A DNA stretch of 64,000 nt, taken from Sphingobacterium mizutaii. Its GTDB lineage: Bacteria > Bacteroidota > Bacteroidia > Sphingobacteriales > Sphingobacteriaceae. Shown here one piece after another: positions 50,162 through 61,401 of the stretch. The notes beneath the pieces are model-generated. The model searched no databases and was not told the origin of the DNA. It was given only the letters and a program-made list of their open reading frames with translations. The stretch lies in NCBI RefSeq assembly GCF_900187125.1, contig NZ_LT906468.1, positions 3,658,001 to 3,722,000 of the forward strand, given 5' to 3'. Both the position numbers and the translations under genes were made by a program. Numbering within the stretch: position 1 is the stretch's first letter; every line of letters starts with the position of its first letter.

Positions 50162-52558
50162 ATGAGTTTTTTCAAGAACACACTATTCATATTAATTAGC
50201 ATTTTCAGTTCCAATTTAGGTTTTGCACAACAAGGAAGTACCATTCAAATCGATGTAATCGCTGATCAAAGCAAGGAAAAGATTGCTGGGGCAAGCCTTC
50301 ATTTTGCTAATCATGCGGGAAGCACAAACCAAGATGGATCTTATCATGCAGAGGGAGTAAAAGCCGGTCAATACGAAATTGAGGTAAAGGCTGTCGGCTA
50401 TAAACCCTATAAAGGAACAATCACAAAAAACAGTTTTGAAGACTTGCATTTGGTCCTTTCTCTACAAGAGGAGGTATCGCGGATTGAAGGTGTAACTGTC
50501 CTAGGAAATTCGGAGAACAAAAAAATCAAGCAAGCAGCAATCCGCAACATATTTATAGATACCAGAGCGGTCTCTAGTCAAGCCATTTCCTTGAGTGACC
50601 TGATGAACCGAAGCACAGGAATTAGGGTACGACAGAATGGAGGCTTAGGTAGTCGACCTGAACTATCTGTGAATGGCTTTCAGGGAAAAGCAATCAAGTA
50701 TTTTAAAGATGGGATTCCATTGGACTATTTAGGTGATGGTTATAATCTATCTTCCTTACCAATCGAAATGCTGGACCACGTAGAAATCTACAAAGGGGTT
50801 TTGCCTGTTTCCCTTGGTTCGGATGCCTTAGGCGGAGCAGTCAACCTAGTTAGCAGAAAAGGTCAAGGAAAGCATGCCAAGGTATATTATGAACTGGGGT
50901 CCTTCCAAACCCATAGATTAGGCTTGATGGGGTCTAACCTTTCAAAGGATGAAAAATGGGCTTACGGCGGAGAACTCTTTTATAATTATTCGGCTAATAA
51001 TTATAAGGCATTGGTGGATGTCGTAAATCCTGAAACCAAAAACAAGGAACCTCAACGCCTCCCTCTCTTCCATAATGCTTACCGACATTATTTGGGTGAA
51101 GTCTTTGCCAGTATGCGGAACCGCAGTTGGGCAGATGAACTTAAGTTTAGCCTTACAGGGTTTAATCTCTATAAGGAACAACAGCATCCAGCTTTAATGA
51201 CCGACGCGTATGGCGCTTTGCATTCCAAGCAAAGAACCTTGGCCCCATCGCTGCGATATAAGGCAAATTTCTGGGACAATAAACTCCGGATCGACCAATT
51301 CAATTCCTATAATGTGCTGCAGACCGAAAGAATCGACACTTTAAAAGGCACTTATGATTGGTTCGGGAATTTTAAGCCTGGTACCAATTTTGGAGAAAGT
51401 CGCCTACCCTCCCAATCTAAGATCGACGAGAAGCAATGGGTCAATAGAACCAACTTGAGTTATTTAATAACCCCAAAAAGCAAGGTAGAATTAAACTATG
51501 TATTCAGTTCGGCAAACCGATCTGGGGAGGATCCTTTTGGGGTGAGGCTGGAAGGTTCAAACATCGATATCCTCACTTTGGCATCAACCTATCAGAAACA
51601 TGTATTTGGTCTATCCTATGAGCAATCGCTTCTAAATGAAAAATTGACCAATCAGTTAATGGGGAAATACTATATCTACAAAGCAAAAGGATATCAAAAC
51701 ACTTGGTTCTCCGTGGACATTACGGAAAAAGACATACGGAACACTTCTGCTGATTATTGGGGCATTACCGAAGCCATAAAATATCAGTTCTCTGAAAACA
51801 ATTTTTTAAGGGCCTCAGCAGAGTATACCTATAGACTGCCAGAAAGGGAAGAATTGTTTGGAAACAATATCTTCATTGTCCCTAATTTCGAATTGGACCC
51901 AGAACGCAGTTTAAATTTTAACCTAGGCTTGAGCACTCAGCCCCTGAAAGCCTTGACAGTTGAATTGAACAGTTTCTATAGGAACACGAAAGGTTTGATT
52001 CTACTGGTTCCTATTCAAGCCCCGAATGCCCAATATCAAAATCAAGAGAATGTACGTGGATATGGAGTAGATCTGGATATTAAATACCAGGTCACTGAGC
52101 AATATCAATTGTCGGGAAATGCCACTTGGCAGGATTTGAGACTATTCGGAATTAAAAATGCGCAGGATTCATGGAAAAATGATGCACGATTAAGGAATAC
52201 CCCCTATTTCTTTGCTAACCTTGGTGCAACTGCTAACTATAAGGATCTCTTTCAAAAAGAGAATAGCCTGCAGCTCTATTTGAACTACAATTTTATGCGC
52301 GAGTTCTACCTAGAGACCATCCCAAAGGAAGCTGAACCCGGAGGCTTTTTGGGCCTATCAGGCAGTGCGAACCTGAGTTCCAATTTAATAATCCCCGATC
52401 AACACCTATTAAATGCAGGTTTTACCTATAAATTCCATAAAAATCATTTTGCTATTGGAGCAGAGGCTAGAAATATACTCGGCAAGGATATATATGATTA
52501 TTACCGGGTACAACGCCCTGGCCGAAGCTTCCATTTAAAACTTAGTTATCAAATATAA
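50162..52558 (+). CDS. TonB-dependent siderophore receptor
   Basis: Outer-membrane gated channel of 798 residues. Signal peptide (1-22, LGFAQQ), carboxypeptidase-regulatory-like domain (about 27-110, KIAGASLHFANHAGSTNQDGSYHAEGVKAGQYEIEVKAVGYK), plug domain (about 120-235, LSDLMNRSTGIRVRQNGGLGSRPELSVNGFQGK and LGSDALGGAVNLVSRKG) and a 22-strand barrel ending in the aromatic-rich FHLKLSYQI. The mid-plug motif DHVEIYKGVLPVSLGSDALGG is diagnostic. The DUF4374 lipoprotein gene follows after 20 bp, paired like receptor and surface lipoprotein. Ligand is inferred to be a ferric siderophore from the neighbours. Confidence 0.95.
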   Translation: MSFFKNTLFILISIFSSNLGFAQQGSTIQIDVIADQSKEKIAGASLHFANHAGSTNQDGSYHAEGVKAGQYEIEVKAVGYKPYKGTITKNSFEDLHLVLSLQEEVSRIEGVTVLGNSENKKIKQAAIRNIFIDTRAVSSQAISLSDLMNRSTGIRVRQNGGLGSRPELSVNGFQGKAIKYFKDGIPLDYLGDGYNLSSLPIEMLDHVEIYKGVLPVSLGSDALGGAVNLVSRKGQGKHAKVYYELGSFQTHRLGLMGSNLSKDEKWAYGGELFYNYSANNYKALVDVVNPETKNKEPQRLPLFHNAYRHYLGEVFASMRNRSWADELKFSLTGFNLYKEQQHPALMTDAYGALHSKQRTLAPSLRYKANFWDNKLRIDQFNSYNVLQTERIDTLKGTYDWFGNFKPGTNFGESRLPSQSKIDEKQWVNRTNLSYLITPKSKVELNYVFSSANRSGEDPFGVRLEGSNIDILTLASTYQKHVFGLSYEQSLLNEKLTNQLMGKYYIYKAKGYQNTWFSVDITEKDIRNTSADYWGITEAIKYQFSENNFLRASAEYTYRLPEREELFGNNIFIVPNFELDPERSLNFNLGLSTQPLKALTVELNSFYRNTKGLILLVPIQAPNAQYQNQENVRGYGVDLDIKYQVTEQYQLSGNATWQDLRLFGIKNAQDSWKNDARLRNTPYFFANLGATANYKDLFQKENSLQLYLNYNFMREFYLETIPKEAEPGGFLGLSGSANLSSNLIIPDQHLLNAGFTYKFHKNHFAIGAEARNILGKDIYDYYRVQRPGRSFHLKLSYQI

Positions 52559-52578
52559 AAACACAAAAATTAAAGGTT

Positions 52579-53838
52579 ATGAAAATCAATAGATTCAAAG
52601 CATCCGTTTTATTTATGTTCAGCATGGGGATTTTTGCTAGTTGCAGCGAAGACTCAACTGGTCCGACGCCTGTTGAACCGGAAGGCAAAGATAAATATGT
52701 ATTAATTACCATGAGTGAAAACAACTTGCAGAAACCAGGCTTTGCAACAGCATTTGATGCTATACCTTCGGGCAATGTTGTCAATAATGGAAGTAATAGT
52801 TATCAGGGTTTGGGATTTGGAGGATGGAGACCACATGGCAACCAGCTCTTGAAAATGTTCAATAGCAAGACCAATGAACTTGGAATCGATCAATTATTGG
52901 TTGATGCTAATGGAAAGATCAGTGCTGGTAAATTTATTGCCGCTGATAATAATAGTAATGGTTCAGGAAACTTTGTCATCGTGGATGATAATAAGGGGTA
53001 CTATTGGGATGGCGCATCACCATTGAAGATTCAGACCTTTAATCCAAGTAATATGACCAGGACCGGTGAATTGGATTTTGCGACTGTTGTCAATGAAAGA
53101 GGCCAGAATGTTCCTGAAATCCTTTATAGGTCCATTGGGCAGAAATTTCTAGCAGCAAAAGGCGGAAAACTCTTTGCAAATATCAGTTATGCCAAAACTA
53201 ATGGTCCACAAAAAGGCTTTTTCGACGATTATTTTCCAGATGTCTATATAGCGGTCATTGATATAGCTTCGGGAAAGTACGAGAAAACCATAAAAATTGA
53301 GGATACTGGTTCCATTGCCTACATCAATGATAATAATATGTATGACTTCGACAGCAATGGAGATCTCTATATCGTTACGCAAGGACGCAGCGCCGTTGGA
53401 GGCAAATCCAAAATAGTGCGAATCAAGTCGACAGAAACAGACATCGACAAAACTTGGAGCCTTAATATGGATGAGATCCAAGAAGGAGGCAAGTTTGTTT
53501 CAGTTTTTGCGAAAGATGCTAAGATCATTACTGTCATTCCAAATACGAAATTGACTGCTGGTCCAACTGGGAACATCAATTTTGAAAACGTTTGGGAATT
53601 TTATCAGATCGATATAGCGAGTAAACAAAGGACCAAGATCACTGGAATTCCTGCTGTTACAAATCCAGGTGCTGCCTTTGGCGCGATTGAACTGGACGGA
53701 AAAGTTTTATTAAGGGTAAATACCAAGGATGGAAGCCAGAACGGTTATTATGAATTGACTGGCACTTCTGCGAAAGCCTTGTTCAATGTTACTGCTGGTG
53801 GTTCAGTATCTGGCCTTTACAAGATTATAGTCGGATAG
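52579..53838 (+). CDS. DUF4374 surface lipoprotein (XusB-like siderophore-binding candidate)
   Basis: A 419-residue lipoprotein (signal 1-21, lipobox FASC, Cys22) with a DUF4374 propeller-like body: KYVLITMSENNLQKPGFATAFDAIPSGNVVN, YQGLGFGGWRPHGNQLLKMFNSK, GKLFANISYAKTNGPQKGFFDDYFPDVYIAVIDIASGKYEKT. In gut Bacteroides, a DUF4374-type lipoprotein paired with a TonB receptor (the XusAB system) captures foreign siderophores; I recall this from the literature and cannot check it here. Placement directly after the receptor gene fits the same role. Confidence 0.88.
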   Translation: MKINRFKASVLFMFSMGIFASCSEDSTGPTPVEPEGKDKYVLITMSENNLQKPGFATAFDAIPSGNVVNNGSNSYQGLGFGGWRPHGNQLLKMFNSKTNELGIDQLLVDANGKISAGKFIAADNNSNGSGNFVIVDDNKGYYWDGASPLKIQTFNPSNMTRTGELDFATVVNERGQNVPEILYRSIGQKFLAAKGGKLFANISYAKTNGPQKGFFDDYFPDVYIAVIDIASGKYEKTIKIEDTGSIAYINDNNMYDFDSNGDLYIVTQGRSAVGGKSKIVRIKSTETDIDKTWSLNMDEIQEGGKFVSVFAKDAKIITVIPNTKLTAGPTGNINFENVWEFYQIDIASKQRTKITGIPAVTNPGAAFGAIELDGKVLLRVNTKDGSQNGYYELTGTSAKALFNVTAGGSVSGLYKIIVG

Positions 53839-53881
53839 TAGGTTTTGTAAAAACCGACAATTAACGGCAGAAATAAATAAC

Positions 53882-53950
53882 AAAAAAGGGGTATGCAGGA
53901 TGATTTGAAAAAAATAAAAATTAAATATGCATATCCCTTTTGCTTTTAAT
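53882..53950 (+). terminator. Intrinsic terminator after the receptor/lipoprotein operon
   Basis: AAAAGGGGTATGCA (53884-53897) pairs with TGCATATCCCTTTT (53928-53941), one G-U pair, with a 30-base AT-rich loop. The right arm also contains the -33 TTTG of the atpD promoter. Confidence 0.75.
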
Positions 53951-53969
53951 AAGATAAAACTTATTTTTG
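53939..53969 (+). promoter_or_regulatory. Promoter of atpD (TTTG-N19-TATTTTTG)
   Basis: -33 TTTG (53939-53942) and -7 TATTTTTG (53962-53969) with 19-bp spacing, an excellent Bacteroidota match. The predicted leader to the ATG at 54037 is about 60 nt. Confidence 0.65.
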
Positions 53970-54012
53970 CATTCCAAAATACAGGCATTCAAACAATCTG
54001 TATTTAAATTGA

Positions 54013-55539
<1,527 letters not shown>

Positions 55540-55545
55540 AATATT

Positions 55546-55680
55546 AGTATTTAGTAATTAGTAGTTAGTATTTAGACCTAACTACTAATTACAAAAGTAT
55601 TAGGTTCATAATCCTGATTTAGGTAGTAGCAAAATAGTACTTAGAAAGTTCTAAATACTCTATACTAACTACTAAATACT
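55546..55680. repeat. Long AT-rich inverted repeat between atpD and atpC
   Basis: Arms 55546-55576 and 55650-55680 match at 27 of 31 bases when one is reverse complemented (core CTAACTACTAAATACT). The 135-bp element fills nearly all of the atpD-atpC gap. A related repeat occupies the ilvD-ilvB gap. It may be a mobile palindromic element or an mRNA processing hairpin that changes the beta:epsilon ratio. Confidence 0.85.
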
Positions 55681-55690
55681 TAAAAAAAGA

Positions 55691-55939
55691 ATGAAATTAA
55701 CAATCATAACTCCAGACAAATTAGCTTACGAAGGTGATGTAACAGCGGTTACAGTTCCGGGATCGGCGGGTTCTTTTCAGATTCTGAAGGATCACGCGGC
55801 TATTGTGTCTACGCTAGAAGATGGTAAAGTCATTATTAAAAAGAATAATGATGAAGAAGTCATTATTATTAAAGGTGGTGTAGTGGAAGTAAAGGACAAC
55901 AATATCATCGTTTTAGCAGAAGGAATTGCGGAAGAATAG
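55691..55939 (+). CDS. atpC: ATP synthase F1 epsilon subunit (short form)
   Basis: An 82-residue epsilon subunit consisting only of the N-terminal beta-sandwich domain (MKLTIITPDKLAYEGDVTAVTVPGSAGSFQILKDHAAIVSTLEDGKVII). The C-terminal helical hairpin that inhibits ATP hydrolysis in many bacteria is absent, as is usual for Bacteroidota. It couples F1 to the c-ring and follows atpD, closing the two-gene unit before a terminator. Confidence 0.96.
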   Translation: MKLTIITPDKLAYEGDVTAVTVPGSAGSFQILKDHAAIVSTLEDGKVIIKKNNDEEVIIIKGGVVEVKDNNIIVLAEGIAEE

Positions 55940-55962
55940 ATAAACAAAATATTACGATAAAG

Positions 55963-56000
55963 TAGCCCTTAAAACTTCAAGTTCTAAGGGCTATTTTTTT
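55963..56000 (+). terminator. Intrinsic terminator after atpC
   Basis: TAGCCCTTA and TAAGGGCTA pair around a 13-base loop and are followed by seven T. Confidence 0.92.
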
Positions 56001-56308
56001 GCAAGTTTTTTCGGGCTGAGAGCAGTTTTAGGAAGAATTTCGACCGGTTCACTAAAAATTTGAAAAAAATAAAAATATACCAATTTTAATTTTAGTCTAC
56101 AGGTAACAAAATTTAAAACACAAAACAAGGGATAGTTGTAAAATATAATTTTTAAAATATTACATTTTCAAAATAAAAAACTTTATCAAAAAAAATTTCT
56201 AGGCTATTGTAAAGAATTTTAATTCGAGCTAACTTAACAAAACAGAACGAAGGGAATCCTAAACGATAATTTTTCAATCAAGTATTACATCAAATTCGGC
56301 AGGTTATT
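56001..56308 (+). other. AT-rich leader/promoter region of the ilv operon
   Basis: A 308-bp gene-free stretch before ilvE, very A- and T-rich. I find no clear TAnnTTTG -7 element, no leader peptide rich in Ile/Val/Leu codons and no T-box-like structure, so the operon promoter is not located. Regulation may be at transcription start by an Lrp-type protein, but that is only a guess. Confidence 0.4.
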
Positions 56309-57199
56309 ATGCAGTATTACAATCAAGATACACTGATCTATTTAAATGGGGAGTTTGTGAAGGCGAGCAATGCTGGAGTTGATATGTTTGGACAGTCATT
56401 ACATTATGGCTATGGAGCCTTCGAAGGTCTGCGTGCTTACAGCACTCATAATGGAACGAGGATCTTTAAGGCAGAAGAACATTTCGACCGATTACAGCAA
56501 TCTTGTAAGGCTATTGGCCTTCCTTATCAATGGGACAACAGAGAGCTGATAGCGAAGTCCTATGAACTATTGGAAGCCAACAATCTTAGGGCAGCTTATA
56601 TCCGCCCCTTGATCTATTCGGGATCCAATATGCACTTGACCGCATCGGATACGGCCAATATCATGATTGCCGCTTGGGAATGGGGACCCTATTTAGGACA
56701 GAACCTATTAAAGGTAAACATCTCGAGGATTGAACGCCCGAATCCAAAGTCCTTCCCTATCAACGCCAAGGTGTCCGGTCAATATATCAATTCGATATTA
56801 GCGACCAGTGATGCTATCCAAAAGGGATTTGATGAAGCCTTATTGTTGGATCAGGATGGTTTTGTTGCACAGGCATCGAGTGAAAACCTGTTCATTGAAA
56901 AAGACTTCAAGATTTACACCCCGCCATTGGGAAACATCTTCCCCGGCATTACAAGGGAAACCGTGATCGATATCTGTAAGCGTTTGAATTTTGATATCAT
57001 CGAGAAGAGAATTACGATAAAAGATATATACGAAGCTGATAGTGCCTTTTTAAGTGGTACCGCAGCGGGAATAATAGGCATAAAACAAGTAGACGATGTG
57101 GTATTCCCTGAAGAATGGGAAGACAGCATCGGCGCATCTATCCAAAGAAAATATAAAAACTTAGTATTAGAGCAGAATAATTATGAAGTCATCATCTGA
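56309..57199 (+). CDS. ilvE: Branched-chain amino-acid aminotransferase
   Basis: PLP enzyme for the final step of Leu, Ile and Val synthesis. The 296 residues have the class IV layout: [34 protein letters not shown], the PLP-lysine region [17 protein letters not shown] (Lys near 153), [39 protein letters not shown] and [14 protein letters not shown]. First gene of the ilv run; its end overlaps ilvD by 17 bp, showing translational coupling. D-amino-acid transaminase is the main alternative, excluded by context. Confidence 0.95.
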   Translation: MQYYNQDTLIYLNGEFVKASNAGVDMFGQSLHYGYGAFEGLRAYSTHNGTRIFKAEEHFDRLQQSCKAIGLPYQWDNRELIAKSYELLEANNLRAAYIRPLIYSGSNMHLTASDTANIMIAAWEWGPYLGQNLLKVNISRIERPNPKSFPINAKVSGQYINSILATSDAIQKGFDEALLLDQDGFVAQASSENLFIEKDFKIYTPPLGNIFPGITRETVIDICKRLNFDIIEKRITIKDIYEADSAFLSGTAAGIIGIKQVDDVVFPEEWEDSIGASIQRKYKNLVLEQNNYEVII

Positions 57200-58883
57200 C
57201 AACCAAAAGGGAATCAACAAGTACAGCCGCATCTTTACACAAGATGAAACTCAACCAGCTGCGAAAGCCATGTTATATGGTATCGGTCTGACCGACGCAG
57301 ATATGGAGAAGGCGCAAGTTGGAATTGCGAGCATGGGCTACGACGGTAACACCTGTAACATGCACCTTAATGACCTAGCTCAGGTCGTCAAAAAGGGTAT
57401 TTGGAACAGCGATCTGGTCGGCTTGACGTTTGGAACCATTGGGGTCAGTGATGGAATGAGTAATGGAACGGATGGAATGCGCTACTCTTTGGTTTCACGC
57501 GATGTGATTGCAGACAGTATCGAAACGATCTGTGGCGGACAGTACTATGATGGCGTTGTGGCTATCCCAGGCTGTGATAAAAACATGCCGGGGGCAATCA
57601 TGGCGATGGGAAGATTAAACCGTCCTGCTATTATGGTATACGGTGGAACGATCGCTCCTGGTCATTATAAAGGTGAAGAATTAAATATTGTTTCCGCTTT
57701 TGAGGCCTTAGGAAAGAAAATCGCAGGTACCATTTCAGATGAGGATTATGATGGGGTTATCCGTCATACTTGTCCAGGTGCTGGTGCTTGTGGTGGAATG
57801 TATACAGCAAATACGATGGCTTCGGCTATTGAGGCTATGGGAATGAGCTTACCTTACTCCTCTTCTAATCCTGCAGTTTCTAAAGAGAAGCAACAGGAAT
57901 GTCTAGAGGTCGGTAAATACATGCGCATCCTATTGGAGAACGACATTAAGCCTTCGGATATCATGACCCGCAAAGCATTCGAGAATGCCATGCGTATCAT
58001 CGTGATCTTAGGTGGTTCGACGAATGCAGTCCTTCACTTTATTGCAATGGGTAAATCCGTGGATGTAGATGTTACTCCGGATGATTTCCAACGCATGTCG
58101 GATGAAACTCCTGTATTAGCAGACTTCAAACCATCAGGAAAATTCTTGATGCAAGATCTACACCAATACGGTGGTATCCCAGCAGTAATGAAATATCTTT
58201 TAGATGAAGGATTATTGCATGGCGACTGTTTGACGGTAACTGGTAAAACTGTTGCAGAGAACTTGGCTAATGTAAAATCGATCATCGAATATAATCAACC
58301 GATCATACACAAATTAAATGACCCGATCAAAGCAACAGGACACTTACAGATTCTTTACGGAAACTTAGCTGAAGAAGGTTCAGTTGCGAAGATTTCAGGA
58401 AAAGAAGGTGAGAAATTCACAGGTCCTGCGCGCGTATTTGATGGCGAGCATGATTTGGTGAAAGGTCTGGAGACGGGAAGAATCAAGAAAGGTGATGTCG
58501 TGGTGATCAAAAATGAAGGTCCGAAAGGAGCACCAGGTATGCCTGAGATGTTGAAACCAACCTCATTGATCATTGGAGCAGGCTTAGGAAGCTCGGTGGC
58601 ATTGATCACAGACGGACGTTTCTCGGGTGGTACACATGGTTTCGTTGTGGGCCATATTACACCAGAGGCTTATGAAGGCGGATTGATCGGATTGGTACAG
58701 GACGATGACATCATCGAAATCGACGCAGTCAATAACAGCATCAACCTGCAGGTCTCGGATGAAGAGATTGCAGCCCGCAGAGCAGCTTGGCAACAACCAG
58801 CCCTGAAAGTAAGCAAAGGAGTCCTTTACAAATACGCTAAAAGCGTAGCGAACGCATCCCAAGGATGTGTGACGGATTTGTAA
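57183..58883 (+). CDS. ilvD: Dihydroxy-acid dehydratase
   Basis: Fe-S lyase of the third common step of Val/Ile synthesis. The 566-residue enzyme has the cluster cysteines in [18 protein letters not shown] and [26 protein letters not shown], and the [22 protein letters not shown] signature near the C-terminus. Usual length and start. It overlaps ilvE and is separated from ilvB by 171 bp holding an inverted repeat. Confidence 0.97.
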   Translation: MKSSSDNQKGINKYSRIFTQDETQPAAKAMLYGIGLTDADMEKAQVGIASMGYDGNTCNMHLNDLAQVVKKGIWNSDLVGLTFGTIGVSDGMSNGTDGMRYSLVSRDVIADSIETICGGQYYDGVVAIPGCDKNMPGAIMAMGRLNRPAIMVYGGTIAPGHYKGEELNIVSAFEALGKKIAGTISDEDYDGVIRHTCPGAGACGGMYTANTMASAIEAMGMSLPYSSSNPAVSKEKQQECLEVGKYMRILLENDIKPSDIMTRKAFENAMRIIVILGGSTNAVLHFIAMGKSVDVDVTPDDFQRMSDETPVLADFKPSGKFLMQDLHQYGGIPAVMKYLLDEGLLHGDCLTVTGKTVAENLANVKSIIEYNQPIIHKLNDPIKATGHLQILYGNLAEEGSVAKISGKEGEKFTGPARVFDGEHDLVKGLETGRIKKGDVVVIKNEGPKGAPGMPEMLKPTSLIIGAGLGSSVALITDGRFSGGTHGFVVGHITPEAYEGGLIGLVQDDDIIEIDAVNNSINLQVSDEEIAARRAAWQQPALKVSKGVLYKYAKSVANASQGCVTDL

Positions 58884-58894
58884 AAGAGTAGAAA

Positions 58895-59041
58895 GTATTA
58901 AGTATTTAGTATTTAGACCTATTATTCTGCAAAAAATATTACGTCTCAAATAAAATAAACGCTTAATACTCTCAAATAAATAACCAGAAAAAATTAAAGA
59001 AAAGTATTAGACTATAAGTCTAACTACTAAATACTTAATAC
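58895..59041. repeat. Long AT-rich inverted repeat between ilvD and ilvB
   Basis: Arms 58895-58918 and 59018-59041 match at 23 of 24 bases when reverse complemented (right arm starts GTCTAACTACTAAATACTTA). The 147-bp element shares CTAACTACTAAATACT with the atpD-atpC element, so both belong to one repeat family. It lies inside the ilv operon. Confidence 0.88.
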
Positions 59042-59054
59042 TAATTACTACAAA

Positions 59055-60797
59055 ATGAGTACACTTGAAAAAACGGAAACAAAGGAGACCACTAGAAAGG
59101 CAGCTGGAACGCAGGTAAGCGGTGCCCAGGCTGTGATGGAAGCCTTAATCCACGAGGAAGTGGATACCGTATTCGGGTATCCAGGAGGTGCTATTATGCC
59201 GATCTATGATGCATTGTATGATTACTCTGATCAATTGAAGCATATTTTGGTACGTCACGAACAAGGTGGAATTCATGCTGCACAAGGATACGCACGTACA
59301 TCAGGACGTGTGGGTGTGGCTTTTGCAACAAGCGGTCCTGGGGCGACCAACCTGGTCACTGGTTTGGCAGACGCGATGATCGATAGTAACCCTATCGTCT
59401 GTATTACAGGTCAAGTCTTTGCTTCACTCCTAGGAACGGATGCATTTCAAGAAACGGACGTCATCAACATCACCACTCCTGTAACCAAATGGAACTATCA
59501 GGTGACTGATGCAAATGAAATCCCAAGTGTATTAGCTAAAGCATTCTATATTGCTAGAACAGGGAGACCTGGTCCAGTATTAATTGATATCACAAAAAAT
59601 GCTCAGATCCAATTGTTTGATTACCATGGATACGAGTCATGCAAGCATGTACGCAGTTACAGACCTGCTCCAATCGTTCGTAAGGAATATGTGGAAGAGG
59701 CAGCAAAGGCTATCAATGCAGCAAAAAAACCATTCATTCTGTTTGGACAAGGCATTATCTTGGGTAAGGCAGAACAAGAGTTCAAGACCTTTATCGAAAA
59801 AGCCGGTATTCCATCTGCTGCAACAGTAATGGGGCTGAGCGCTCTGGAAACAGACCACCCATTGCACGTGGGCATGTTGGGGATGCACGGAAATTATGCT
59901 CCCAATGTGATGACCAATGAATGTGATGTATTGATTGCTATCGGTATGCGTTTCGACGACCGTGTAACCGGCCGATTGGACAAATACGCAAAGCAAGCGA
60001 AGGTTGTTCACTTGGACATTGATCCAGCTGAAATCGACAAGAATGTGAAAGCACATTATCCTGTTTGGGGAGATTGTAAGGAAACCCTTCCGATGTTGAC
60101 CGAATTGATTGAGAAAGCTGACCACTCGGCTTGGCTGAACCAGTTCAGGGATTTGGAAAAAGAAGAAATCAAGGAAGTAATCCATAATGAACTAAACCCT
60201 ACATCTGACATCTTGACCATGGGTGAGGTTCTGAAAGTACTGAACGAGATCACCGGTGGAGATGCTGTCATCGTAACTGACGTGGGTCAGCACCAAATGG
60301 TAACCTGCCGTTATGCTAAATTCAACAATTCGAAATCCAGCGTTACTTCTGGAGGTTTAGGAACCATGGGATTTGGTCTACCAGCTGCAATCGGCGCTTG
60401 GTATGGTGCTCCACATCGTGATGTGGTGGCTATCATCGGCGATGGTGGTATCCAAATGACCATCCAGGAATTAGGTACCATTATGCAATTCGGCGCCAAG
60501 GTGAAGATCTTGATCTTGAACAATGAGTTCTTGGGAATGGTTCGCCAATGGCAACAATTATTCCACGACAAGAGGTATTCATTCGTTAATATCACAAGCC
60601 CTGATTTCGTAGCAGTTGCTAAAGGATATTATATCGATGGAAATAGAGTTTCGGAGCGTAAGGATTTGAAAGATGCCCTACAAACGATGATGGATCATGA
60701 TGGCTCTTACTTATTAGAAGTAATGGTAGGGAAAGAGAACAATGTATTCCCAATGGTAGCACAAGGAACAAGTGTGTCAGAAATTAGATTGAAGTAA
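59055..60797 (+). CDS. ilvB: Acetolactate synthase large subunit
   Basis: ThDP enzyme for the first common step of Val/Leu/Ile synthesis. The 580 residues have SGAQAVMEALIHEEVDTVFGYPGGAIMPIYDAL at the N-terminus, catalytic Glu in RHEQGGIHAAQGYARTSG, GLADAMIDSNPIVCITGQV, and the ThDP/Mg region IIGDGGIQMTIQELGTIMQFGAKVKILILNNEFLGMVRQWQ. Next to the small subunit gene (2-bp gap) and after ilvD. Confidence 0.97.
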   Translation: MSTLEKTETKETTRKAAGTQVSGAQAVMEALIHEEVDTVFGYPGGAIMPIYDALYDYSDQLKHILVRHEQGGIHAAQGYARTSGRVGVAFATSGPGATNLVTGLADAMIDSNPIVCITGQVFASLLGTDAFQETDVINITTPVTKWNYQVTDANEIPSVLAKAFYIARTGRPGPVLIDITKNAQIQLFDYHGYESCKHVRSYRPAPIVRKEYVEEAAKAINAAKKPFILFGQGIILGKAEQEFKTFIEKAGIPSAATVMGLSALETDHPLHVGMLGMHGNYAPNVMTNECDVLIAIGMRFDDRVTGRLDKYAKQAKVVHLDIDPAEIDKNVKAHYPVWGDCKETLPMLTELIEKADHSAWLNQFRDLEKEEIKEVIHNELNPTSDILTMGEVLKVLNEITGGDAVIVTDVGQHQMVTCRYAKFNNSKSSVTSGGLGTMGFGLPAAIGAWYGAPHRDVVAIIGDGGIQMTIQELGTIMQFGAKVKILILNNEFLGMVRQWQQLFHDKRYSFVNITSPDFVAVAKGYYIDGNRVSERKDLKDALQTMMDHDGSYLLEVMVGKENNVFPMVAQGTSVSEIRLK

Positions 60798-60799
60798 TC

Positions 60800-61390
60800 A
60801 TGGAAAAACAAGAATATACCATAACCATATATACAGAAAATTCTATCGGGATGATAGGCCGTATATCTGGGATATTTTCAAGACGTAAAATCAATATCGA
60901 GAGCTTAAACACTTCCCCGTCAGAGGTGGAAGGGATACACCGCTTTACGATCTTGATTACAGAATCAGAAGAAGTGGTTCGCAAATTATGCCGTCAGGTA
61001 GAAAAACAAGTCGAGGTATTGAAAGCATACTTCAATACTAATGATGAATTGATTTGGCAAGAACAAGCCTTATATAAAGTACCTGCAGAGGCTATTGCAG
61101 AGAAAGTATTGGTAGAACGCTTACTACGTCAGTATGGAGCTAATGTAGTTGTGATTCGTAATGACTATATTGTATTCGAAACCGCAGGTCACCGTGAGGA
61201 GATCGATAGGCTAACCGAGGAACTGAGCAAATACAGCTTAATTGAATTTGTGCGCGGTGCCCGTATCGCGATCATCAAGGACAGTGCTGGTTTCCATACC
61301 AAGCTTAAACAATTTGAGATCAATGAACCTGCTCCAGACATCGTTGAAAACGAGTATTTGGATCAGCGTGATGATGTCTTTACCATGTAA
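60800..61390 (+). CDS. ilvN: Acetolactate synthase small (regulatory) subunit
   Basis: ACT-domain subunit that gives valine feedback control to the large subunit. The 196 residues have the ACT start QEYTITIYTENSIGMIGRISGIFSRRKINIESLNTSPSEVEGIHRFTILI (about 4-75), then the C-terminal ALS_ss domain (about 80-180), including VVRKLCRQVEKQVEVLKAY and VLVERLLRQYGANVVVIRND. The extended C-terminus of about 25 residues is usual for Bacteroidota IlvN. Confidence 0.95.
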   Translation: MEKQEYTITIYTENSIGMIGRISGIFSRRKINIESLNTSPSEVEGIHRFTILITESEEVVRKLCRQVEKQVEVLKAYFNTNDELIWQEQALYKVPAEAIAEKVLVERLLRQYGANVVVIRNDYIVFETAGHREEIDRLTEELSKYSLIEFVRGARIAIIKDSAGFHTKLKQFEINEPAPDIVENEYLDQRDDVFTM

Positions 61391-61401
61391 TAAAACCTTG
61401 C

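Noticed and set aside
56001-56308. T-box, riboswitch or leader-peptide attenuator before ilvE
   Set aside because: No stem-loop with terminator/antiterminator alternatives, no Ile/Val/Leu-rich short frame and no T-box sequence was found in the region.
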